From JBCDCU01 sp039180865 (GTDB taxonomy: Bacteria > Pseudomonadota > Alphaproteobacteria > Rhizobiales > JACESI01): 11,319 nucleotides of DNA. A program made the translations under genes and the position numbers. The notes under the pieces were generated by a model. It saw only the letters and a list, made by a program, of their open reading frames with translations. It was not told where the DNA came from and searched no databases. Numbering within the stretch: position 1 is the stretch's first letter; every line of letters begins with the position of its first letter. The stretch is from positions 1 through 11,319 of the forward strand of contig JBCDCZ010000144.1 of the NCBI GenBank assembly GCA_039180865.1. Direction: 5' to 3'. This document shows positions 6,220-11,319 of the stretch, piece by piece.

Positions 6220-7139
6220 CCACGGAATCATATCGGATGAATCTGGAGTACAGCAAACTCCGCAAAAGCCAGCTGCCGAGCAGGCTGTTAAAAGTAGGTG
6301 ATCTTGGCACTCGCTTGCGCAGACTTCTGACGGCGTTACCCCTTCGTCCTTTTTTTCAACGGATAAACAGGCATATGTCCGATATATTGTATGTGAAAGA
6401 AGCAAGACGCATCACTCCCAACATGATCAGGGTAACGCTAACCGGAGAGCGCCTTGTCGACTTTCCAACCGGACGTGAAGGGGGGAATTGCAAGATATTT
6501 GTACCCGACGAAGGAGAGACGGTAGACGATTTCGGGCGACGGCTCGCAGAAAAGCAGAAGGTGACGAAACGAACCTATACCGTCCGCGCCTTCCGCAAAG
6601 AGAGCCTGGAACTGGATATTGATTTTGTTGCCCATGGCGACGATGGTCCGGCCTCCAGATGGGCGAACAAAGCAAAACCTGGATCATTTTGCGGGTTTCG
6701 TGGTGCGAGCCTCCCAAAAGTTCAAAGCTTCTACGCGGATTTTTATTTGCTTGCCGCAGACATGTCGGCCTTGCCGGTCGCATCTGCAACGCTCGAGGCC
6801 ATGCCGCGGGATGCCAAAGGTTTTGCGGTGTTTGAGATTCACAGTGAAGCGGATAGACAGGAGATCGCGGCACCATCTGGCGTTTCGATAAAGTGGATCG
6901 TTAATCCCGATACCCATCAGGTGTCGATGCGCCAACTCGACGAGATACGCGCGCTTGACTGGCCTCAGGGGAGCGTTCAGACCTGCATAGCTGGCGAAAG
7001 CAATACAATAAAAGCTGTTCGCCAATATCTCTACGAGAACACGGATCTCAACAAGAAAGACGCCTACATCTCAGGCTATTGGAAAGTCGGTTTGATCGAG
7101 GATGAGCATCAGATCGCTAAGAAAAAGGACGCAGCGTGA
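6216..7139 (+). CDS. Siderophore-interacting protein (SIP family FAD-dependent ferric-siderophore reductase)
   Basis: Cytoplasmic flavoprotein expected to reduce ferric siderophores with NAD(P)H, releasing iron. From the GTG at 6216 it has 307 residues. The FAD-binding half shows ARRITPNMIRVTLTGERL (63-80), the flavin motif KRTYTVRAF (118-126), HGDDGPASRWA (140-150) and PGSFCGF (155-161). The C-terminal SIP domain shows LLAADMSALPVASATLEAM (178-196) in place of the usual GDETALPA, then CIAGES (257-262) and a GYWKVG (287-292) close to the family signature. The start is ambiguous. GTG 6216 overlaps the upstream stop (GTGA, coupling) but adds 53 arginine-rich residues. ATG 6375 (MSDILYVKEARRITP) gives 254 residues, closer to usual family starts, though its ribosome-binding site is poor. 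The family call is firm. Confidence 0.9.
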   Translation: MTTESYRMNLEYSKLRKSQLPSRLLKVGDLGTRLRRLLTALPLRPFFQRINRHMSDILYVKEARRITPNMIRVTLTGERLVDFPTGREGGNCKIFVPDEGETVDDFGRRLAEKQKVTKRTYTVRAFRKESLELDIDFVAHGDDGPASRWANKAKPGSFCGFRGASLPKVQSFYADFYLLAADMSALPVASATLEAMPRDAKGFAVFEIHSEADRQEIAAPSGVSIKWIVNPDTHQVSMRQLDEIRALDWPQGSVQTCIAGESNTIKAVRQYLYENTDLNKKDAYISGYWKVGLIEDEHQIAKKKDAA

Positions 7140-7143
7140 GTAC

Positions 7144-7200
7144 GCTTCGTCAACGGTTGATCGCGTTGTGCCTCATGAGGAAACGGCGGGTACGGCGTGA
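7144..7200 (+). pseudogene. Isolated 3' tail resembling the end of the PhyH gene (right copy of the direct repeat)
   Basis: The 22-nt repeat copy is 7179-7200. In frame it reads HEETAGTA-stop, against HVETAGTA-stop for the PhyH gene at 3752. The preceding residues (ASSTVDRVVP) loosely match ASLMRQAELESL with two residues missing. No start codon or upstream PhyH sequence exists; the frame runs back into the end of the siderophore-protein gene. Best explained as a leftover gene end created by insertion or duplication. Confidence 0.5.
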
Positions 7201-7218
7201 GGCGGTCTTGAACCAGCC

Positions 7219-7234
7219 AGGAGGGACTATTGTG
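7219..7234 (+). promoter_or_regulatory. Orphan strong ribosome-binding site and GTG
   Basis: AGGAGGG (7219-7225), a 6-nt spacer and GTG (7232-7234) lie 18 nt after the remnant PhyH tail. The reading frame from this GTG closes after 18 codons at 7288 and runs antisense to the end of the 6-TM protein gene. The site is nearly ideal yet serves no visible gene, so it may be a relic of a gene that once followed. Confidence 0.4.
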
Positions 7235-7886
7235 CGAGCGTCAGGCGCCGCCGCATCACAAGAGCGATCAGGGCAACAGCCACTGTAAATGTTCCGACAT
7301 AGCCGATGATGCCGATGCTACGGATCGACATGTCTCCGACGGCCGCACCGAAAAGACCAGCCAATGCGAGAACGCCGCTTACAAAAAGAAGACCTCGCGC
7401 CCATCCTTCCAGTCTTTTTCGCTCAAGGGAGAAGGCCAGGAAGATTGCAAAGAAGCCAAAGAAGAAATCCCAAGCAAGAACGTCGATCACATAGGCGACA
7501 GACGGCCATTCGAACGCGAAGATGTGACCAATGTCGGCGTAGTCGGGGGACCTGCTCAAAAACAGGATGGACGTATGAACGGTCGTAGTGAGCGCCACCA
7601 GAATTGAAACGAAGACGAGTGCTGCAAGTGCGTAGGGCTTTCTGCGCGCCGCGCATGACGCATGGATTGCAACTGTCAGGACAATGAAAGCAGGCATCAT
7701 GAAAATGATCAGGAGTTCCATGATCGTGAAGAATGGGTCGCCAATCGGATCATTCGCAGAGGGAAGGGCTGACAGACCAAACGCCAAGGCAAGTGCGTAG
7801 GCGCATTGCAGAATGACAAGCCAAACAGCCGCACCAAGCCCGAGCAGAGAAACAGATCGGGACGAGTTTACTGTTTGAACCAACAT
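7227..7886 (-). CDS. Six-TM inner-membrane protein of unknown function
   Basis: 219 residues with six predicted membrane helices at about 15-37, 52-75, 86-110, 130-152, 164-183 and 190-211. Short charged loops include CAARRKPYA (78-86) and LERKRLEGWARG (154-165). The C-terminus is MRRRLTLAQ. I do not recognise a family and see no catalytic motif. Helix 4 carries two acidic residues (VIDVLAWDFFFGFF) inside a hydrophobic stretch, which can mark a transporter or enzyme core. The ATG at 7886 is preceded by TAAGG at about 8 nt. It is divergent from the small membrane gene at 8202 and has no operon partner on its own strand. Confidence 0.75.
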   Translation of the reverse strand: MLVQTVNSSRSVSLLGLGAAVWLVILQCAYALALAFGLSALPSANDPIGDPFFTIMELLIIFMMPAFIVLTVAIHASCAARRKPYALAALVFVSILVALTTTVHTSILFLSRSPDYADIGHIFAFEWPSVAYVIDVLAWDFFFGFFAIFLAFSLERKRLEGWARGLLFVSGVLALAGLFGAAVGDMSIRSIGIIGYVGTFTVAVALIALVMRRRLTLAQ

Positions 7887-8114
7887 CTTCGAACCTTAAA
7901 AAGAAGCGGATCTTGTTGAATTTTAGACTGATATCGCGATTGATTTCATTGACCGTCGTCAAGTTACGACGGCGTAGCTCGGGTTTCATCAAAATTCCTC
8001 AGGTAAACCATCCGGCAGAGCCTCAGGATTTGGAGCTGGACGCGCACTTGCGTGTTAGTCACCTTCGTGAACCTGCTCGCAAAGCTTCGCGTTTGATCGA
8101 GGAATGGCATTCTG
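7887..8114. other. Divergent intergenic region with CCGTCGT dyad
   Basis: 228 nt upstream of the 6-TM gene and of the small membrane gene. It contains a perfect inverted repeat CCGTCGT-N6-ACGACGG at 7953-7972. TTGACC (7949-7954) on the plus strand and TTGACG (7962-7957) on the minus strand overlap it as possible -35 elements, but neither has a convincing -10 at the right spacing. A TTG-initiated frame runs 7913-8197 without an internal Met and resembles nothing I recognise. Confidence 0.35.
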
Positions 8115-8201
8115 ATGGCAATTATCGCGGTAACGGTGCTCGTGCTTGGCTTGATCTGCTGGCTCGGTTAGATTCTGGTCGTCTTCAAACCCGGTGATGC
8201 C
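8115..8201 (+). pseudogene. N-terminal TM segment of the small membrane protein, cut off by in-frame TAG
   Basis: From ATG 8115 the sequence encodes MAIIAVTVLVLGLICWLG, then TAG at 8169-8171, then ILVVFKPGDA running in the same frame directly into the GTG-initiated gene at 8202. The residues on both sides of the TAG form one continuous hydrophobic helix. This suggests a 145-residue ancestral protein broken by a nonsense change such as CAG or TGG to TAG. Upstream, GAGGAA at 8099-8104 is a loosely spaced ribosome-binding site. It could alternatively be an independent 18-residue peptide. Confidence 0.5.
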
Positions 8202-8552
8202 GTGAAGTTCGGGCTCGGCGAGTGGAAAGATGAGGTCGACCGGTCAATGTGTCTCTTTGAGCGGCATTCTCAGGGCATTCCTGATATTGCGCTCATCTGG
8301 ATCCTTCCAACGTCAGCCCTGTTAATGCTTCACGGTGTCGATCTCTGGCCGATATTCGCTCTCGTAGGCGGCGGTATCTATCTCTATTTCCTAGCCGTTT
8401 TTATGATAACGCGGTATGTTCTTCGCACGGACGGTAAGAAAATCGGCAGGCCGGAATATGTTGCGTTCGCATACATCCTTGGCGTCCTCTGGATGCTCTC
8501 GGCGATTTTTATGATCGCGTTGGCCGTTATCGAACTGGGCGCTATAATCTAG
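8202..8552 (+). CDS. Small membrane protein (three TM helices), possibly truncated at the N-terminus
   Basis: 116 residues from GTG 8202, which is preceded by GGTGAT at suitable spacing. Hydrophobic helices lie at about 27-45, 48-70 and 86-112, with a basic loop RYVLRTDGKKIGRPEY between the last two. The N-terminal part (MKFGLGEWKDEVDRSMCLFERH) is soluble and charged. I do not recognise the family. The open frame continues upstream through a TAG into another TM segment starting at 8115, so this may be the 3' part of a damaged gene. It could still be translated from the GTG. Confidence 0.55.
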   Translation: MKFGLGEWKDEVDRSMCLFERHSQGIPDIALIWILPTSALLMLHGVDLWPIFALVGGGIYLYFLAVFMITRYVLRTDGKKIGRPEYVAFAYILGVLWMLSAIFMIALAVIELGAII

Positions 8553-8611
8553 ATGCATATGATTGCGATTTGTATCGCCGACCCTCGCAAAACCTTTGAA
8601 AATCGGATTGA

Positions 8612-8719
8612 TCAAAGCCGCTTGCGCGCGACGACACTGCCTATTTGATTGAGCTTGCAGCGGTTCGCGGCTCAATAATCACAGGTGATGCCGATCAATT
8701 GAGTTTCTTTTCAAGATAG
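8612..8719 (+). pseudogene. C-terminal fragment of a PIN-domain (VapC-like) toxin
   Basis: The frame opened after a TGA at 8609 encodes SKPLARDDTAYLIELAAVRG followed by SIITGDADQLSFFSR and TAG. The pattern D-x-A-Y-L-x-x-L-A-x(3)-G-x(4)-T-x-D is the hallmark of the C-terminal half of PIN nucleases, where the two Asp residues bind the metal. The N-terminal two thirds of the domain and any start codon are absent. The frame ends inside the 3' end of the oppositely oriented acetyltransferase gene. No antitoxin gene is visible. Similarity is judged by eye and covers only about 25 residues. Confidence 0.42.
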
Positions 8720-9117
8720 CAGAACGCGTTCTCACCTTCGTAATTCTCCAGAACGCCGAAGACAACATATCCAAGCCGCTCGTAGAGCGCGCGCGCTTTT
8801 TTGTTTCTGGTTTCCAGGTGCATGCGAATGCATCCGCGGGCCCGAGCATGCGATTCAGCCCGCTGCAGGAGCCTGCTTGCCAGGCCTTGGCCCCTGCGGC
8901 TTTCATCCACCCAAAGCTCGGAAATATGTGCGGATTTGAAAATAATTTCGCCCTTTAGACCAGCGGTCAGAGAATTGTCCGGTGCAGAGACATGAAGCGT
9001 AAATGTCTCGAATTCATGGTTCCGCAACGCCTGACCTGAGGACGCGAGCTTTTCGTGGAGGTCTGAAATACGCTCTTCGGAGGCTGGGTTCTCGAGAATG
9101 ATGTTGTCATTTGCCAC
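8695..9117 (-). CDS. GNAT-family N-acetyltransferase
   Basis: 140-residue acetyl-CoA-dependent transferase. Motif A is clear: HISELWVDESRRGQGLASRLL (about 64-84), with R74-R75-G-Q-G-L-A forming the pyrophosphate-binding loop. Motif B is MHLETRNKKARALYERLGY (99-117), the usual C-terminal helix and strand. The length is that of a minimal GNAT. The start is a GTG at 9117 supported by AAAGGGGA with about 8 nt spacing. The acceptor substrate is unknown. It lies 121 nt downstream of the split methyltransferase gene on the same strand and may share its transcript. Its 3' end overlaps the PIN fragment on the other strand. Confidence 0.9.
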   Translation of the reverse strand: MANDNIILENPASEERISDLHEKLASSGQALRNHEFETFTLHVSAPDNSLTAGLKGEIIFKSAHISELWVDESRRGQGLASRLLQRAESHARARGCIRMHLETRNKKARALYERLGYVVFGVLENYEGENAFCYLEKKLN

Positions 9118-9238
9118 GAATAGTCCCCTTTCCGGGTTCCTACGCGAGGGAAACTAGGGCCGTTGAAGGAATGGCAAGTGTGAAGGCGCTGCCTGCACGT
9201 GCGGCATGCCTGTTTGCATTGACCAAGATACGCTGATC

Positions 9239-10052
9239 TTACCCCTGTGGCTTGCGCGCGATGATGCTGACGAAGGCAATTGAGCCGAAGAAGGTACCGG
9301 ACGCCATTCTGCGCCGCGCTTCGTCGCGAATGCCTTTTGCAAAGTCTTCGCCGATTACACCACCTGCGACCAGGCTGTCCGCGCCACGATCGACAATCGT
9401 CGGAAAATAGGGCGAGTCGATTGCCGGAAGATAGAGATATCCGTCTCTTTGGAGGAGTTCAAAACCGGCATCCGCCAACAAGGCCGGTGTTCGTCTAACA
9501 AGCCATCTGTCATGGACATAGGCGCGGATGAGGTTATCCAACGATGGGCCGGAACGGGTCATCGTCTGCAATCGCCGATGTGACCGACGGCGGGTCTTCA
9601 TCAAAAACCGTTAGATAGCCGCCGGGCTTGAGAACACGGAACGCTTCCGCAAGCGCTTTCTCAGGCCCCGGACAATGGATCAGAAGGGTGTGCATCATCA
9701 CAAGTTCGAAGGCGGCGGCGGGAAGGTTTGTCTCCCTTGCATCACCGACTTCAAATGATAAGCCGGAAACGTCGCTGTGGCGGGAACGGGCAGCCTCAAC
9801 CATGACCGGGGAGGGCTCAATCCCAAGCGCATTCTGAGCGCCCGCTACGTCGATCATATCCCGCGTGACATCGCCGGTGCCGCTGCCGAATTCCACGCCG
9901 CTTGCATTGTCCGGAAGTCGAAGCTTCGCGAGATAGGACCGGCGCATCTCGACCTGTTTGGGATCTTCCGCACACGCCACCATCGCAGCGACACGACGTT
10001 CCTGCATCTCCAAAGACGCATTTCCAAGATTGGCATAAGGGTCGTCGGACAT
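9239..10052 (-). pseudogene. Class I SAM-dependent methyltransferase, split by a one-base frameshift
   Basis: Reconstructed product of about 270 residues. The N-terminal part from ATG 10052 shows motif I VEFGSGTGD (53-61), the acidic residue of motif II GIEPSPVMVEAA (77-88), GDARETNLP (103-111) and FRVLKPGGYLTVFDEDPP (138-155), as in UbiE/Methyltransf_11-like enzymes. This frame ends DDDPFRPIVG-stop at 9534. The adjacent frame continues DNLIRAYVHDRWLVRRTPAL and so on to the stop at 9239. This is the expected C-terminal portion, including ALLADAGFELL and GGVIGEDFAKGI. Removing one G of the GG at minus-strand 9539-9538 joins them as FRPIV-DNLIRAY without a gap. A true pseudogene or a sequencing error are both possible; the substrate is unknown. 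Confidence 0.82.
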
Positions 10053-10314
10053 GAGAAACGCTCTATTGCAGATTGGGGCGATCTAGCACTCCGGCGACTG
10101 GGTAAGGCCGAGCGGTAGCGAGAAATCACTGAATGACACCACGGATTTGCGTCTGCCGCTGACGCGTCGGGTTTGGATCGCGATAAATGAGCGGGATCTC
10201 CTGCAGGAAAGCCGTCAAATAGGGGTGTTGACCTCATGGGATTGAGGGCAGGGATCGGCGATCCTTCGATCAACAGGAGATACCCCAGAAACACACAGGA
10301 CTAGAGCCGATCCC
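10053..10314. other. Divergent intergenic region
   Basis: 262 nt between the methyltransferase and the cysteine-rich exported protein. It contains TTGACC at 10228-10233 and, 18 nt on, the perfect dyad GGATCG-G-CGATCC at 10252-10264, which would cover the -10 position. AGGAGA at 10275-10280 has no start codon nearby. Nothing protein-coding is recognisable. Confidence 0.35.
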
Positions 10315-10719
10315 ATGACCCACATCAGAACCTTAGGAAGAAACGCAGCCCTTGCCATAGTTGCCGCCACGATCGCGACAGTGACCCTTGGAGTGGTCGA
10401 TCCCGGCACCGCCCATGCCCTTTCACTGGGGCCCGAACTCAGGAAAGAATGGCAGGATTACAAAGCCTGCATCCGCAACATCAGGAAGTCCAAAAAGAAA
10501 CAACTCTGTGTGCAGCCTGAACGCGCGATCCAGCAACTCCGCGAATGGCATTGCAAGATGCGTAATCCTGCCCGCACCCGTATCAACTGCAGCAAGCCCC
10601 TCACGAAGAAGATCTGGCGGAGAGGAACGCCTACCGTCTGTCTCGGCTCAGGAAAACAATGTTCGCCCGGAAGCCGGGGAAACATTAAACCATCTTCCGA
10701 GGCTACCCGTCGGGATTAA
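10315..10719 (+). CDS. Small basic exported protein with six cysteines, unknown function
   Basis: 134 residues. The N-terminal signal peptide is clear: MTHIRTLGRN followed by a hydrophobic stretch AALAIVAATIATVTLGVV and a GTAHA/LS cleavage site after residue 35. The mature part of about 99 residues is strongly basic (many K/R, e.g. RNIRKSKKK and LTKKIWRRG). It has six cysteines at 52, 65, 80, 92, 109 and 116, which could make three disulphides in the periplasm or outside the cell. Third codon positions are mostly G/C in this frame, supporting translation. The ribosome-binding site is modest (ACTAGAG about 9 nt before the ATG). I do not recognise a family. The C-terminal tail GNIKPSSEATRRD looks disordered. 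Confidence 0.65.
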   Translation: MTHIRTLGRNAALAIVAATIATVTLGVVDPGTAHALSLGPELRKEWQDYKACIRNIRKSKKKQLCVQPERAIQQLREWHCKMRNPARTRINCSKPLTKKIWRRGTPTVCLGSGKQCSPGSRGNIKPSSEATRRD

Positions 10720-10799
10720 GGTCGATGAGTGCCAAATCTCCAGACATTTAGGGGCATCTGTGCTCGCCCCACGGCCTCCAATGATCTCCCACAAAGCCT

Positions 10800-10828
10800 T
10801 TGACAGGCGCTTCCATGGTTCTTAGGTC
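10800..10828 (+). promoter_or_regulatory. Possible promoter for the 2OG oxygenase gene
   Basis: A consensus TTGACA at 10800-10805 is followed after 17 nt by TAGGTC at 10823-10828, a weak -10. Initiation near 10835 would leave a short leader before the ATG at 10851. Confidence 0.3.
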
Positions 10829-10850
10829 ATTTTAAGCGAATACTCATTGG

Positions 10851-11319
10851 ATGATTGCCATGGATTACGTCGAATACTTGGATGAATATGTTTTTGAACT
10901 GCCAGGCTTTTTGCCGGACGACCTCTGTGATCGCTGGATATCGGACATTGAAGCGGAAGGCTTCGAGCCCGCGCTTGTGAGCGACATGCATGGCGATCAG
11001 CGTCGCCCGGACATTCGCAACAATGACCGTCTGATCCGTGACGATCATGAGGCTGCGCGCGAACTCGGCGAAACACTCTATCCCTACCTCTCCAAGACCT
11101 TCAGGAACCGTGAGGCGCTCGGCCTCAACGAGCGTTTTCGTTTCTACCGGTACGATGTGGGTCAAAAATTCGACTGGCACCAGGACGGATATTTCGAGCG
11201 AAAGAACGGCGAGCGCAGCTAATTTACATTCATGATCTATCTGAACGACGATTTTGAGGGTGGCGGCACGGCCTTTTCAGGCTCGTGCAATGGCCATTAT
11301 TTCCCGGATTTCCGTGTGC
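10851..11319 (+). pseudogene. Prolyl-4-hydroxylase-like 2OG-Fe(II) oxygenase, interrupted by in-frame TAA and cut by window end
   Basis: The open frame from ATG 10851 (or 10860) encodes MIAMDYVEYLDEYVFELPGF and continues to RFYRYDVGQKFDWHQDGYF, with the iron-binding HxD at H110/D112, then KNGERS and TAA at 11220-11222. The same frame resumes at once as FTFMIYLNDDFEGGGTAFSG and stays open to the window end. FxxYLN-D-FxGGxTxF is exactly the core strand expected after HxD in the P4Hc/2OG-FeII_Oxy_3 family. The TAA therefore replaces a sense codon (CAA or AAA by a single change). The distal His and the 2OG-binding Lys/Arg would lie beyond the window. As written, translation would yield a 123-residue product lacking part of the active site. 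Confidence 0.8.

Noticed and set aside
7953..7972. CCGTCGT-N6-ACGACGG as a transcription terminator
   Set aside because: No T-run follows on either strand and it sits between divergent genes, so at most it is an operator.
7913..8197. 94-codon plus-strand frame with a TTG start, ending 4 nt before the gene at 8202
   Set aside because: No internal Met, no clear ribosome-binding site and no recognisable family. The alternative frame through 8115 makes a better TM helix that continues into the downstream gene.
9118..9238. TGCC/GGCA and GCACGTGC dyads between methyltransferase and GNAT genes as a terminator
   Set aside because: The stem is only 4 bp, the two dyads have different centres, and no T-run follows.
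9854..10294. 146-codon minus-strand frame overlapping the methyltransferase start
   Set aside because: It is out of frame with the conserved methyltransferase motifs, low in recognisable content and Arg/Ser/Pro-rich, as expected of a shadow frame.
8169..11222. Stop-codon recoding (Gln at TAG/TAA, selenocysteine or pyrrolysine) to explain the in-frame stops
   Set aside because: TAG and TAA are also used as ordinary stops here (TAG for the binding protein and the 6-TM gene, TAA for the Sel1 gene and the methyltransferase). Neither codon is the selenocysteine codon, and one locus is broken by a frameshift instead.

Overview
The window looks like part of an alphaproteobacterial chromosome, possibly Rhizobiales or Rhodobacterales. 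The clues are moderate-to-high GC coding sequence, TTGACC-type -35 elements, a TGA-N9-TCA element matching the iron operator described in those orders, and the style of the Liv-type transporter, PhyH and siderophore-interacting proteins. The genus cannot be read from the sequence. No rRNA, tRNA, CRISPR array, integrase or transposase is visible.

Left part (1-3164, minus strand): the first three genes of a branched-chain amino-acid-type (HAAT) ABC importer. In transcription order these are a periplasmic binding protein, a LivH permease and a LivM permease cut by the window edge. LivH and LivM overlap by ATGA. A perfect 8-bp stem-loop sits between the binding protein and LivH. A 587-bp divergent region (3165-3751) separates this operon from a plus-strand phytanoyl-CoA dioxygenase-family (PhyH) gene. 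That region holds a good plus-strand promoter wrapped in three small palindromes, then a long two-part hairpin.

Middle part (4559-7178): a compact block with an iron theme. A Sel1-repeat exported protein diverges from a two-gene unit made of an unrecognised exported or anchored protein and a siderophore-interacting FAD reductase. The shared promoter region contains a near-perfect dyad whose core is TGA-N9-TCA, the RirA/iron-responsive operator pattern. The block is bracketed by a 22-bp direct repeat with one mismatch. The left copy is the last codons of the PhyH gene; the right copy is an isolated gene tail encoding the same last residues and the stop. It is followed by a strong orphan ribosome-binding site. 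The simplest reading is that the block entered at the 3' end of the PhyH gene, or replaced the body of a second PhyH-like gene.

Right part (7227-11319): a mixed region with clear gene decay. A 6-TM protein of unknown function is followed by a small membrane protein whose apparent N-terminal TM segment is cut off by an in-frame TAG. Next come a short PIN-domain (VapC-like) toxin fragment, an intact GNAT acetyltransferase, a SAM methyltransferase split by a one-base frameshift, a small basic six-cysteine exported protein, and a prolyl-4-hydroxylase-like 2OG-Fe(II) oxygenase interrupted by an in-frame TAA just after its HxD motif. Four lesions in about 3 kb mean either genuine pseudogenisation or a local run of sequencing errors; read data would decide.

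I find no obvious new defence or biosynthetic system. The most interesting items are the repeat-bracketed iron block with its operator and unknown partner protein, and the structured leader upstream of the PhyH gene.
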